Of a stretch of 64,000 nucleotides of DNA, positions 43,369 through 52,670 are shown piece after piece. Under the pieces are notes generated by a model, which saw only the letters and a list, made by a program, of their open reading frames with translations, was not told the DNA's origin and ran no database searches. The position numbers were made by a program, and so were the translations under genes. How positions within the stretch are numbered: position 1 is the stretch's first letter; each line of letters starts with the position of its first letter. Where the stretch lies: the NCBI RefSeq assembly GCF_031656915.1, contig NZ_CP134227.1, positions 3,596,001-3,660,000 on the forward strand, given 5' to 3'. Source of the stretch: Nocardioides marmorisolisilvae. GTDB lineage: Bacteria; Actinomycetota; Actinomycetes; Propionibacteriales; Nocardioidaceae.

Positions 43369-44373
43369 ATGCCTCGGCAGGTGGGGATCCAGGCTGTAGC
43401 CGATCGTGCAGGGGTCTCGACGGCGACCGTGTCGCGGGTGATGAGTGGGTCCACGTCGGTGAACGCCGAGATGACCGAACGTGTACGCGAGGCGGCAGCT
43501 CAGCTCGGGTATCGTCCCAACAGCGCGGCACGGGGGCTCGCATCGGGCGTGCTTCGAAACGTCGGCGTGCTTATGCCAGACATGACCAACCCCTATTTCT
43601 CGAACGTCCTGCAAACGGTCAGCCAGCAGGCAGAGAAGCAGGACTACCGTCTGGTCGTCGCAGACTCACGGCAACGACTTGATCAGGAGCTCAGCATCTG
43701 TTTGGGGCTGGCGGCGCAGACTGATGCGCTGTTGTTGCTGGCGCCGAGGATGCCGGCCGCGGACTTGAAGACCCTGGCACGACGCGAGATGCCCGTCGTG
43801 ATCGTGAACCGGGTGGAGCTCGGCGTCGACCTACCCATGATCGCCGTCGACAACTTCTCTGCGATGCTGGAGATCTGCACTAATCTGGCGCAGCTCGGCC
43901 ATCGTCGGGCGGTATATCTCGCCGGTCCTCGGGAGTCGTGGCAGAACCAGGAACGGTGGCGGGCGGTCCAACAAGCCAGGATCTTCGGCTTGGAAGCTAC
44001 GCTCGTTCAGACCGACGGGACCCTCGAGTCGGGATTCCATAGCATCGAAGAAGCACTCAAGACCGATCCGACGGCGCTCATCGGCTTCAACGATCTGGTC
44101 GCGGTGGGGGCGATCTCCGCACTGCGACGCAAGGCGCTCGCGGTCCCCAGAGATCTCTCGGTGACAGGGTTCGACGACAGCGCCTTGGGTCGCTACACGG
44201 AGCCGCGGCTGACGACCGCGAAGAGTCCAATGCTTCAGCTGGGCGACGAGGCCTGGCGACTTGTCTGGACGGCCCTCGAGGGAGAGCGCCCCGAGAACCC
44301 GCCTCTGCTGCCAGCAGAGGTCGTACTTGGCCAGTCCACCGGCCCTCGGCCGAACGGTAAGCGCTCTCTATAG
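43369..44373 (+). CDS. LacI-family regulator of the second catabolic block
   Basis: ATG 43369 lies 5 nt after AGGAGGG and gives 334 residues. An ATG at 43270, overlapping the previous gene, lacks a ribosome site and would add 33 residues without family features. The N-terminal HTH and hinge are VGIQAVADRAGVSTATVSRVMSG...LGYRPNSAARGLASG. The ligand domain follows (NVGVLMPDMTNPYFSNVLQ to DLSVTGFDDSALGRYTEPRLTT). It is the clear candidate to bind the three AGAAARCGYTTWCT sites. It has no such site of its own and seems to be read from the GMC operon. Confidence 0.93.
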   Translation: MPRQVGIQAVADRAGVSTATVSRVMSGSTSVNAEMTERVREAAAQLGYRPNSAARGLASGVLRNVGVLMPDMTNPYFSNVLQTVSQQAEKQDYRLVVADSRQRLDQELSICLGLAAQTDALLLLAPRMPAADLKTLARREMPVVIVNRVELGVDLPMIAVDNFSAMLEICTNLAQLGHRRAVYLAGPRESWQNQERWRAVQQARIFGLEATLVQTDGTLESGFHSIEEALKTDPTALIGFNDLVAVGAISALRRKALAVPRDLSVTGFDDSALGRYTEPRLTTAKSPMLQLGDEAWRLVWTALEGERPENPPLLPAEVVLGQSTGPRPNGKRSL

Positions 44374-44453
44374 AGCGGGATGTCGCCGCGCTGGCTGGCA
44401 GAGCCCCAGGGCTGAGCCGGCAGCGTCCCCGTGTCACGCCATGCCCTCGTCGG

Positions 44454-44492
44454 TTGACACCAGTTTCCGTCGGATGATAGAAAGCGCTTACT
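44454..44492 (+). promoter_or_regulatory. Promoter with LacI-type operator for the SDR operon
   Basis: TTGACA (44454-44459) is followed 19 nt later by AGAAAGCGCTTACT (44479-44492), which overlaps a TAGAAA -10 element. The core AAGCGCTT is a perfect palindrome. The ribosome site AGGAGG (44497-44502) and ATG 44507 follow directly. The geometry equals that at 51378-51416. Confidence 0.75.
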
Positions 44493-44506
44493 GAACAGGA
44501 GGCGCC

Positions 44507-45265
44507 ATGAAACTGCTAGACAAGGTCTGCGTCGTCACCGGCGGCACGTCCGGAATCGGGTTGGCGGTCGTTCGTCTGTTCGCGCAGCACGGCGCAACGC
44601 AGGTGGTGATGTCCTTGGACGTCGATGGCTGCGACGACCTTCGCAAGGAGGCCGCAGAGGCTGGATGGCCGGTGCGTGTTCTCGTAGGCGATGTTGGCGA
44701 CCCGGCGGTCTGGGAAGACGCGATGGCGGTCGCCGGGGAAGTCGGGCCAGTCGACGTGCTGGTCAACAACGCCGGCTACGGCATCCAGGGCACGGTCCTC
44801 GAGACGTCGATCGCCGACTGGGAGGCGCTGTTCAAGACCAATACGGCCGGTGTCTTCTTGGGCTGTCGCGCGGTGCTGCCCCAGATGGTGACGCGAGGCT
44901 CCGGGTCGATCGTGAACGTCAGCTCGGTCGCCGGGCAGATCGGGATGTCGCGGCGCGCTGCATACTGCGCTTCGAAGGCGGCAGTAGTCGGGCTCACCAG
45001 GGCGATGGCTGTCGACCACGCCAAGGACGGCATTCGCGTGAATGCGGTTGCTCCTGGGACAACGGATTCGCCGTACTTCGACAAGATCGCAGCCGATGTC
45101 GCCGACCCGACGGTCTACCGGCGGTACCTCGCCGGACGGCAGTTGATGGATCGGCTCGCAGATCCTCAGGAGATCGCACAAGCTGTCCTGTTTCTGGCGA
45201 GCGATGCGGCGTCTTTTGCGACCGGTTCAGTGGTGACTGTCGACGGTGGAATGAGCGTCGTCTGA
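44507..45265 (+). CDS. Short-chain dehydrogenase/reductase
   Basis: This 252-residue classical SDR has the cofactor loop TGGTSGIGLAVVRLF at the N-terminus, NNAGYG, catalytic Ser in IVNVSSVAGQIG, YCASKAAVVG with Tyr and Lys, and the C-terminal ATGSVVTVDGGMSVV. It oxidises a hydroxyl group of a pathway intermediate with NAD(P). The stop codon overlaps the next start by one base. Confidence 0.93.
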   Translation: MKLLDKVCVVTGGTSGIGLAVVRLFAQHGATQVVMSLDVDGCDDLRKEAAEAGWPVRVLVGDVGDPAVWEDAMAVAGEVGPVDVLVNNAGYGIQGTVLETSIADWEALFKTNTAGVFLGCRAVLPQMVTRGSGSIVNVSSVAGQIGMSRRAAYCASKAAVVGLTRAMAVDHAKDGIRVNAVAPGTTDSPYFDKIAADVADPTVYRRYLAGRQLMDRLADPQEIAQAVLFLASDAASFATGSVVTVDGGMSVV

Positions 45266-46836
45266 TGGCATCGAGCGGAGCATTGACGGGCGGCGCCGGT
45301 CGCTTCGCGACCCCGGACGAGGCCGCAGCGGTGTTCGAGGACGGCATGGTTGTCGCGGTCACTGGATCAGGCGGAGGAATCCTCGAGGCGGACGCCGTGT
45401 TTGCGGCAATAGAGCGACGCTTTCTCACCACCGGACATCCGCGCGACCTGACGGTCGTGCACGGACTGGGTATCGGCGACGGCCAAGCTACGGGTCTGAA
45501 CCGCTTCGCTCATGTGGGCCTAGTGAAGTGCGTGATTGGCGGTCACTGGTCCTGGTCTCCGGCCATGCAGGACCTCGCGATGCGCGGATGCATCGAGGCT
45601 TACTCACTGCCCGCTGGCGTGATCGCGGCGCTGTTGCGTGAGAGCGGCGCCCGACGCCCGGGACTGTTCACCAAGGTCGGACTTGGAACGTTCGTGGATC
45701 CGCGACGCGAGGGCGGCCGGCTTAATGCCGAAAGTCGACAGGATCTGGTCACGCTGGTTCAGGTCGACGGGGAGGAGTACCTCCACTACAAGCCGTTACA
45801 TGTGGACATCGGCATCGTGAGGGGCAGCTCCGCCGATGCGTTTGGAAACGTCAGCGCTGCTGAGGAAGCCAGCATTCTGGATAGCCGGGCGGTTGCGCTC
45901 GCGGCCCGCGGAGCGGGCGGCTTGGTCATCGCACAGGTGAAGCATCGTGCCGAGTTGGGCGAGCAGGATCCCCGGTTGGTGAGTATCCCGGCGCCGATGG
46001 TCGACGTGGTGGTTGTCAGCCCCACGCAGTGGCAGACCTATGCCGCCGAGCACGATCCCGCCTTCAACACGCCTGCACCTCCCGGGTGGCCAGCCTCAAC
46101 GATCGCGCCCCCGACCGACGGCGCACGCGCGATCGTGGCGCTCCGTGCGGCTATGGAGGTCGTTGATGGCGACGTCGTCAATGTCGGCTTTGGAATGAGC
46201 GCCGGTGTGGTCGACGTGCTGAGCCGACAGGGCCGGCTACACGACATCCAGCTCGTAATAGAGCAAGGAGCTGTGGGTGGATCGCCGGAGAGTGGGGATC
46301 TGTTCGGGCTCAGCCGGCATCCGTCCGCGCTGATGGACTCCCTGACCCAGTTCGACTTCTTTGCTACCGGGATGATCGACGTCGCGATCTTGGGAATGGG
46401 CGAGACAGATCGGGCGGGCAACGTCAACGTGAGCAAACTTGGACCCGCGACGGTCGGACCCGGCGGTTTCATCGACATCGTTCACAGCGCAAGTCGACTC
46501 GTGTTCTGCGGCACGTTCACGGCTCGCGGCCTTTCAGTGGCGACAGAGGGCGGCACCCTGCGCATCCTTCGGGAGGGCTCGGTCCACAAGTTCGTGGACC
46601 ACGTCAGCCAGGTGACATTCGATGCCGCTGGTTCGCCGGCCAGAAATCAGACAGCCCTATACATCACTGAGCGGGCCGTATTCGAACTAGGTCCCGACGG
46701 GCTGACCTTGCGAGAGGTCGCTCCGGGCATCGACATCGAGCGAGACATCTTGCGCCACATGGACTTCGTTCCACGCATGGATGGCGTACGCACGATGCCC
46801 GCCGCCATCTTCGAAGGCGACCACCAACCGGTCTGA
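45265..46836 (+). CDS. Acetate/propionate-type CoA-transferase (family I)
   Basis: ATG 45265 gives 523 residues, the size of fused alpha-beta family I CoA-transferases (YdiF/Pct). The first half has EDGMVVAVTGSGGGILEADAVF and GLFTKVGLGTFVDPRREGG. The second half has DVVNVGFGMSAGVVDVL and IQLVIEQGAVGGSP, whose Glu is the expected catalytic residue (family ExG), then ATGMIDVAILGMGETDRAGNVNVSKLG. It would activate a short acid from the pathway with CoA from a donor thioester, feeding the acyl-CoA dehydrogenase downstream. Confidence 0.9.
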   Translation: MASSGALTGGAGRFATPDEAAAVFEDGMVVAVTGSGGGILEADAVFAAIERRFLTTGHPRDLTVVHGLGIGDGQATGLNRFAHVGLVKCVIGGHWSWSPAMQDLAMRGCIEAYSLPAGVIAALLRESGARRPGLFTKVGLGTFVDPRREGGRLNAESRQDLVTLVQVDGEEYLHYKPLHVDIGIVRGSSADAFGNVSAAEEASILDSRAVALAARGAGGLVIAQVKHRAELGEQDPRLVSIPAPMVDVVVVSPTQWQTYAAEHDPAFNTPAPPGWPASTIAPPTDGARAIVALRAAMEVVDGDVVNVGFGMSAGVVDVLSRQGRLHDIQLVIEQGAVGGSPESGDLFGLSRHPSALMDSLTQFDFFATGMIDVAILGMGETDRAGNVNVSKLGPATVGPGGFIDIVHSASRLVFCGTFTARGLSVATEGGTLRILREGSVHKFVDHVSQVTFDAAGSPARNQTALYITERAVFELGPDGLTLREVAPGIDIERDILRHMDFVPRMDGVRTMPAAIFEGDHQPV

Positions 46837-46861
46837 TCACTCAGGAAGAAGAAGAGGTCCT

Positions 46862-48028
46862 ATGTCCATCGCCACCGCCACGCCCCAGGAAGCCGAGGAA
46901 CGCGCCGCCCTGATCTCGATGGTGCGGGACTTTGCCGCCCGACACATCGCGCCAGTGGTCGAAGAGCTCGATGCTACCGAGCGCTTTCCCGAGGAGATCT
47001 ACAAGATGATGGGCTCCTTGGGCCTCTTCGGGGTCAGTGTCCCGGAGGTGGATGGGGGAGCGGGAGGCACGGTATCGGACTACGTGGCCGTCATGGAAGA
47101 ACTGTCCTACGGCTATGCAAGTGTGGCGGATCAGTGCGGCCTAGTCGAACTGGTGACATCTCTTTTGGCTCGCTATGGCACAGATGACCAGAAGAGCCGC
47201 TACATACCGGGCCTCGTGTCAGGGGAGCTTCGAGCTAGCTACGCACTCACCGAGCCCCAGGCAGGCTCAGATCTAGGTGGCGTCAAGACACGTGCCCGGC
47301 GTGACGGCAAGGACTGGGTGCTCAACGGCGAGAAGATCTACATCCACAATGCGCCGGTCGCCGATGTCGCCATGGTTCTTGCAGTGACGGACCCGACCAA
47401 GGGCAAGCGGGGAGGGATGTCGATGTTCCTTGTGGACACAGACGTGCCGGGAGTCGAAAGGGCCTATCGCGAGAAGAAGATGGGGCAGAAGGCCTCGCCC
47501 GTGGGAGGATTCGTCTTCACTGATGTTCGCCTTCCCGATGCCGCGCTCCTGGGGGAAGCGGGCGCTGGCTTCTCCGCGGTGTTGCACGTCCTTGAGAAGG
47601 GCCGCCTTGGCATCGGCGCGCTTGCTAACGGCATATCTCGCGCTGCCCTGGACACGGCACTGGAACACGCGACCTCTCGTCACCAGTTCGGTCGCCCGAT
47701 TGCGGACAACCAGGCAGTCGCGTTCGAACTGGCGAATATGGCATTGGATCACCGAGCTTCGACGCTGCTACTTCAGCGAGGTGCTGATCTGATCGATCGT
47801 GGCGAGCCGGCCAATGCTGCGTCGTCAATGGCGAAACTCTTCGCCTCGGAGGCGGCGATTCGTAACGCGGGGCGGGCAGTTCAGATACTCGGCGGCGCCG
47901 GGTACATCCGGGGCGTCACCGCTGAGCGGCTGTACCGAGATGCCCGGATCACTACGATCTACGAGGGCACTAGCGAAGTACAGCGGCTCATCATCAGCCG
48001 AGACCTCATCGCCAGCCGTCGGTCGTGA
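46862..48028 (+). CDS. Acyl-CoA dehydrogenase
   Basis: ATG 46862 gives 388 residues, a normal length. N-terminal helices, then YALTEPQAGSDLGGVKTRA (FAD-binding strand), GQKASPVGGFVFTDVRLP, SRHQFGRPIADNQAVAFELANM and the catalytic Glu in YRDARITTIYEGTSEVQRLI. It oxidises an acyl-CoA to an enoyl-CoA with an electron-transfer flavoprotein as partner. No ETF genes are near. Overlap of 4 nt with the glycerate kinase gene. Confidence 0.93.
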   Translation: MSIATATPQEAEERAALISMVRDFAARHIAPVVEELDATERFPEEIYKMMGSLGLFGVSVPEVDGGAGGTVSDYVAVMEELSYGYASVADQCGLVELVTSLLARYGTDDQKSRYIPGLVSGELRASYALTEPQAGSDLGGVKTRARRDGKDWVLNGEKIYIHNAPVADVAMVLAVTDPTKGKRGGMSMFLVDTDVPGVERAYREKKMGQKASPVGGFVFTDVRLPDAALLGEAGAGFSAVLHVLEKGRLGIGALANGISRAALDTALEHATSRHQFGRPIADNQAVAFELANMALDHRASTLLLQRGADLIDRGEPANAASSMAKLFASEAAIRNAGRAVQILGGAGYIRGVTAERLYRDARITTIYEGTSEVQRLIISRDLIASRRS

Positions 48029-49260
48029 ACCGGGCCATGGTTATGGGCCATGCCGTTGAACGAGATTTGCGATCAGGCGCACCGGCGCAGCGGGTCCTCG
48101 TGGCGATGGACAAGTTCAAAGGCTCGGTCACCGCACGCCAGGCGTGTGCCGCGGTCGCGACTGGAGTCCGTGATGTGCATCCTCGGGCAGACGTGGTGCA
48201 GCGACCCATCGCCGACGGCGGCGACGGAACCCTTGAAATGTTGTTGGCGACCGGCTATCAACCTCGCACCGTTGCTTGCCATGGGGTTATTGGGGAACCG
48301 CGCAGCGCGCAGGTCGCATTGTCGGGGGGCCAGGTATTCATTGAATTGGCTGCGGTCTGTGGCCTGCAGCTCCTGGGCCCAGTCCGGCGAGAGCCTTGGT
48401 GTGCCTCCAGCTTCGGGCTGGGGTCGGCGATCAGATCAGCGCTTGACCTAGGTGCACAAGAGGTCATCCTGGGGCTCGGTGGTAGCGCCTCGAGCGATGG
48501 TGGGCTTGGGATGCTGGTCGCGCTTGGTGCTGGCGTCAAGGACGGCTCCTCGCAACTCGTCAGCCCCGACACGCGGGGGGTCCTGACGGCCGAGGACCTT
48601 GATCTTTCGACCATTGATCGGCGCCTGCGTAACGTGGGTTTTATCGCTCTCGCCGACGTCCGGAGCCCGTTGAGCGGACCCGAGGGCGCCGCTTCGGTCT
48701 ACGGTCCGCAGAAGGGCGTTCCATCAACGGAAGTCACCAGGTTGGATCACGCCCTGCGCCGCTGGGGCGCTCTGCTATCCGTCCGGTCTGGTCGGTCCGT
48801 AGACATGCCGGGCGCAGGAGCGGCAGGCGGGATCGGGGCGGCAGTTCTCGCCCTAGGTGGCTCTGTCATCCCAGGTGCCGGCTACCTATTGGACCGGATA
48901 GCCATCGATCAGATCCTTGAACGCGCCGATCTTGCTGTTACAGGCGAAGGGTCGTGGGATGCGCAGAGCTGGCAAGGGAAGGCGCCTGCAGAGTTGCTCA
49001 AGCGTGCTTCGCGCCTTAACGTTCCGGCTGCTCTGGTCGCTGGCCGTATTGAGGGGACATCGCGACCGACGCAGGTGCTGGGCTCCTACTCCTTGACCGA
49101 TCTGGCCCGCGACGAGCAGACCTCCATGATGCAGGCAGCGCGGCTGCTGCGCCGTATCGGGAGCGAGATCGGGCGCAAGCACCTTGGACCAAAAGCGCGA
49201 CCGAATACACCGAATGGCCGCGCCGTTATGGATTGCGAGCCGGAGGCATCCGCAGGATGA
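48025..49260 (+). CDS. Glycerate kinase (GarK/GlxK type)
   Basis: This 411-residue protein from GTG 48025 has RVLVAMDKFKGSVTARQACAAV, RPIADGGDGTLEMLLATGYQ, SSFGLGSAIRSALDLGAQEVILGLGGSASSDGGLGML, and GAGAAGGIGAAVLALGG followed by LAVTGEGSWDAQSWQGKAP, all typical of glycerate 2-kinases. It makes phosphoglycerate, linking the pathway to glycolysis. Its place in the operon implies that one fragment of the substrate is glycerate. The C-terminus has a tail of about 25 residues beyond the usual end. Confidence 0.92.
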   Translation: MNRAMVMGHAVERDLRSGAPAQRVLVAMDKFKGSVTARQACAAVATGVRDVHPRADVVQRPIADGGDGTLEMLLATGYQPRTVACHGVIGEPRSAQVALSGGQVFIELAAVCGLQLLGPVRREPWCASSFGLGSAIRSALDLGAQEVILGLGGSASSDGGLGMLVALGAGVKDGSSQLVSPDTRGVLTAEDLDLSTIDRRLRNVGFIALADVRSPLSGPEGAASVYGPQKGVPSTEVTRLDHALRRWGALLSVRSGRSVDMPGAGAAGGIGAAVLALGGSVIPGAGYLLDRIAIDQILERADLAVTGEGSWDAQSWQGKAPAELLKRASRLNVPAALVAGRIEGTSRPTQVLGSYSLTDLARDEQTSMMQAARLLRRIGSEIGRKHLGPKARPNTPNGRAVMDCEPEASAG

Positions 49261-50099
49261 ACCCATCACAGGACCTAGCGTTGAGGCCCGTCCGACTGGC
49301 GAATGGCCGTCGCCTCGACCGGATTGGCCTTGGTGTGTACCAGATGTCGGAGGATCACGCGGATCACACCATCCACGATGCCTTGGACCTGGGCTACCGC
49401 CGCTTCGACACCGCAGCTATGTATGGCAACGAAGCTCTGTTGGGGCAGGCGCTTGCATGCTATGGGGCCGCCACTGCCCCGGAGGTTTGCGTGACCACCA
49501 AGATCTGGAACGCCGACCACGGTCATCGCTCGGCACTAGAGGCATGCGAAAGAAGTCGCCGACGGCTCGGTGTACCTCGCGTCGGTATCCTTCTCATCCA
49601 CTGGCCATGTCCAGCGCGTGACCAGTACGTCGAGACTTGGCGGGCAATGATTGAGTTGCAGAAGCAGGGACTTGTCGAGACCATCGGCGTGTCGAATTTC
49701 CAGATCGAGCACATTGAAAGGCTCATCGGCGAGACCGGCGTGGTACCGGTGATGAACCAGGTCGAGCTCCACCCACATTTCCAACAGCGACGCCTCCGAA
49801 CCTGGCACGCCGAACGCGGCATTGCAACAGAAGCGTGGAGCCCGCTCGGCCGCGGAAGTGTCTTCGAAGACACGACGCTTCAGCGCATCGCTCGACGGCA
49901 CAATCGCAGTGTCGCTCAGGTCGTGCTCCGTTGGCATCTCCAAGTAGGCAATCTAGCGATTCCCAAGGCCTCCAGCAGAGAGAGACTGCGTCAGAACATC
50001 GAATTGGGCGACTTCTACCTCGATGACCGTGACTTGGATGAGATCGACTCGTGCGATCGAAACGAACGAGGTGGCCCGGACCCATGTCTCGTGAACTGA
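49257..50099 (+). CDS. Aldo/keto reductase (AKR, 2,5-diketogluconate-reductase-like)
   Basis: ATG 49257 overlaps the previous stop and gives 280 residues. The catalytic tetrad is visible: D and Y in RRFDTAAMYGNEALLGQAL, K in VCVTTKIWN, H in GILLIHWPCP. NADPH-binding residues appear in AIPKASSRERLRQN. It reduces or oxidises an aldehyde/ketone of a sugar-like intermediate. Confidence 0.92.
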   Translation: MNPSQDLALRPVRLANGRRLDRIGLGVYQMSEDHADHTIHDALDLGYRRFDTAAMYGNEALLGQALACYGAATAPEVCVTTKIWNADHGHRSALEACERSRRRLGVPRVGILLIHWPCPARDQYVETWRAMIELQKQGLVETIGVSNFQIEHIERLIGETGVVPVMNQVELHPHFQQRRLRTWHAERGIATEAWSPLGRGSVFEDTTLQRIARRHNRSVAQVVLRWHLQVGNLAIPKASSRERLRQNIELGDFYLDDRDLDEIDSCDRNERGGPDPCLVN

Positions 50100-50181
50100 G
50101 AGACCACGATCTGGGATCCCCGGCGACCAAGCCACCGGCGTACGCGAGTGGTCCCAACACACTGAAACATGGAGGCTCCCA

Positions 50182-51201
50182 GTGACACCGATTCAGACGA
50201 GGGCTCTCGGCAGGACCAGCGTTGAGGTAAGCGCCCTCTCCTTCGGGGCAGCCCCAATTGGCAACTTCCGGACGAGCTTCACCCAGTCCGGCGCGGAGGA
50301 CATGATCCGCGACGCCTGGGAGAGCGGAATCCGATACTTCGACACCGCGCCTTCTTATGGAAATGGCCTGAGCGAACACCGAGTCGGGCATGCGCTCTAT
50401 GGCCACGATCGTGCTGACTTCACACTTTCCACAAAGGCCGGATACGTCCTCAGGCGCCGATCGCATGCGTCTGTGGACGCTGGGCTGTGGGTCGAACCGG
50501 CGCCATTCGAGGCGGCCTTCGACTACTCCTATGAGGGCGTGATGCGGAGCGTAGAGTCGAGCCTTGACCGTCTGCTCACCGATCACCTTGACATCGTCTT
50601 CATGCATGATGTGGATCGGTACACCCACGGCGCGCACCAACCGGAGGCCTTCGAAGAGGCGGTTCGGAAGGGCTTCCCGGCACTCGAGAAACTTCGAGAT
50701 GAGGGCGTGGTGCGCGCGATCGGGTTCGGCGTCAATGAGGCGGACGTATGTGCCGAAGCCATGCGGCGCGTCGACGTGGACTGCTTCTTGCTTGCAGGCC
50801 GCTACACCCTCCTGGAACAAGACCCGCTGGACGCCCTGCTGTTCAACTGCGCAGAGCAGGGAATCGGCATCGTGCTCGGCGGCGTCTATAACAGTGGGAT
50901 CTTGGCGACTGGCGCCATACCGAACGCCCACTTCAACTACGGCCCCGCACCTGCGCTGATTCTCGAGAAGACAAGCCGCATTGAGGCGGTGTGCACGAAG
51001 TACGGCGTCCCGTTGGCCGCGGCCGCCTTGCAATTCGCAAGCGCCGGACCAGCGGTCGCCAGTATTTGCATCGGGTCTCGAACGCCCGCTCAGCAGCAGC
51101 AGACGGTGGATCTACTCAACACGCGTATCCCCCCACAGCTCTGGGCGGAACTTCGAGACCTGGGGCTTGTGCGGAGCGACGCACCCGTTCCGATGGCGTG
51201 A
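50182..51201 (+). CDS. Aldo/keto reductase (sugar/pyridoxal dehydrogenase-like)
   Basis: GTG 50182 gives 339 residues. It belongs to the AKR branch of D-threo-aldose (L-fucose) dehydrogenases and pyridoxal 4-dehydrogenase: YFDTAPSYGNGLSEHRVGHAL (D, Y), LSTKAGYVLRRRS (K), LDIVFMHDVDRYTHG (H), and a C-terminal SICIGSRTPAQQQQTVDLLN. It is distinct from the first AKR, so the operon has two NAD(P)-dependent carbonyl or sugar steps. It is the last gene before a new LacI-controlled promoter. Confidence 0.9.
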   Translation: MTPIQTRALGRTSVEVSALSFGAAPIGNFRTSFTQSGAEDMIRDAWESGIRYFDTAPSYGNGLSEHRVGHALYGHDRADFTLSTKAGYVLRRRSHASVDAGLWVEPAPFEAAFDYSYEGVMRSVESSLDRLLTDHLDIVFMHDVDRYTHGAHQPEAFEEAVRKGFPALEKLRDEGVVRAIGFGVNEADVCAEAMRRVDVDCFLLAGRYTLLEQDPLDALLFNCAEQGIGIVLGGVYNSGILATGAIPNAHFNYGPAPALILEKTSRIEAVCTKYGVPLAAAALQFASAGPAVASICIGSRTPAQQQQTVDLLNTRIPPQLWAELRDLGLVRSDAPVPMA

Positions 51202-51377
51202 GCTCGACGCCACCTCGACGAGCCTTGCGCTGCGCGCCGCCGAGCAATCGATTTCTCGGCGATCCTTCGCGAGCTCGTGGCTTCAGATTCCAGGCCCCCT
51301 AGAGGTTGCGCATCGCGCCTATGCAGCGTGGATCCGGCTCACAAACCGCAAAATGTGAGATGCGGAACTCTGCCCTC
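51202..51377. other. Intergenic DNA before the ribose-type importer promoter
   Basis: No supported gene and no clear terminator in the 176 nt after the second AKR. Counting the promoter region, 348 nt separate the AKR from the binding-protein gene. Confidence 0.4.
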
Positions 51378-51416
51378 TTGACCGGCCTGCGGGAGCCGTG
51401 CTAGAAAACGTTTACT
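51378..51416 (+). promoter_or_regulatory. Promoter with LacI-type operator for the ribose-type importer
   Basis: TTGACC (51378-51383) is followed 19 nt later by AGAAAACGTTTACT (51403-51416), overlapping a TAGAAA -10 element. The core AAACGTTT is a perfect palindrome. The geometry is identical to that at 44454-44492. The leader to the ATG at 51550 is about 135 nt. Confidence 0.75.
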
Positions 51417-51549
51417 AACAACAGAGGGACCAGTCGATAGTTGGCGCAGGTACCGACTTGGAACGAGCGGCTCGGGCGCTCCACCTACAAGCCTGCTGGA
51501 CTTCTCGATTCCCGCCACCCCACAAAGACCTCCACATAGGGAGATGGGC

Positions 51550-52659
51550 ATGAAGACATTTGGCCTCAATGCAACCCGTCGTGCGTCCTCACGTCGCTTG
51601 TTCGCGCTTGGTGCGGCCGGGGTGCTGTGCAGTGCGCTCGCTGCCTGTTCGGCTGCGGGGAGTAGTGCCGGCTCAGACGGTGGCGGGAGCGGCAGCGACT
51701 TTCAGATGGTCACTGCGGTCCGCAGTTTGAGCAACCCCTACGAAGCGCAGTGGGTCCAGGGAGCGAAGTGGTACGCAGAGTCGCTTCATCTTCCGCTGAA
51801 GACGATCGTCTACAACGGGGATTCGCAGAAGGAACTGTCGGATATCAATGCGGTGCTCGCCACTGGCAAGAAGGTGATCATGGACATCAACGTGAACGCC
51901 TCGGCCGACACCCAAGCGATCGCGCGCGCCGTCACCAATGCTGGTGGTTATGTTGTCACCGAATGGAACAGCCCCTCCAGCCTGCATCCGTGGGATGTAA
52001 GCGACCATTGGGTGGCACACGTCAGCTACAACGGTGTTCCTGGTGGCGAATCGGCTGCCAAGATCCTGTTCAAGGCCTTGGGTGGTAACGGCGGGATCAT
52101 CGCTCTGCAGGGTATTGCCGACAACACGCCCGCAATCCAACGAAAGGCCGGGCTCGAGAAGGCACTTGCTCAGGCACCCGGCATCAAGCTTCTGAGCAGC
52201 CAGATCGCCAACTGGGACCAGACCACGGCGTACAACGACACCAAGACGCTGCTGACCAAGTACGGCTCACAGGTCAAGGGCATCTGGGCGGCGAACGACG
52301 ACATGGCGGTGGGCGCGGAGCGTGCTGCCGATCAGGCGAACCGCAAGGACATCGAGATCGTAAGCGCGTCTGATGCCACTCCTCAGGTCCTCAAGGACAT
52401 CGCGAGCGGTGGTCAGATCCTTGCGACCTATTCGACGGACGCACGTTATGACGGAGCGATTGGTCTCGCCATTGCCTACCAAGCGGCGACCGGCAAGATC
52501 GACGTGTCCAAACTTTCTCACTCGAAGCGGGAGTTCTACATCAAGGAGTTCCCGGTCACCGCAGCAAACGTGAAGAAGTTCCTGGCCACGCCAAGCAAAT
52601 CGGTCTTCCTGCAGGGTCTACAGGATCCGTTCGCCCGTAACGTCGGACCCATCAGCTGA
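51550..52659 (+). CDS. Sugar ABC importer binding lipoprotein (RbsB-like)
   Basis: ATG 51550 is preferred over 51544 because AGGGAG (51538-51543) is 6 nt away. The protein has 369 residues, with an arginine-rich signal peptide (RRASSRRLFALG, Tat-like) and lipobox LAAC. The Peripla_BP_4 domain follows: VTAVRSLSNPYEAQWVQGAK, a central ALQGIADNTPAIQRKAGLEK and GIWAANDDMAVGAERAADQ. It captures the carbohydrate-like substrate of the LacI regulon. Confidence 0.92.
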   Translation: MKTFGLNATRRASSRRLFALGAAGVLCSALAACSAAGSSAGSDGGGSGSDFQMVTAVRSLSNPYEAQWVQGAKWYAESLHLPLKTIVYNGDSQKELSDINAVLATGKKVIMDINVNASADTQAIARAVTNAGGYVVTEWNSPSSLHPWDVSDHWVAHVSYNGVPGGESAAKILFKALGGNGGIIALQGIADNTPAIQRKAGLEKALAQAPGIKLLSSQIANWDQTTAYNDTKTLLTKYGSQVKGIWAANDDMAVGAERAADQANRKDIEIVSASDATPQVLKDIASGGQILATYSTDARYDGAIGLAIAYQAATGKIDVSKLSHSKREFYIKEFPVTAANVKKFLATPSKSVFLQGLQDPFARNVGPIS

Positions 52660-52670
52660 GGATCGCAAAC

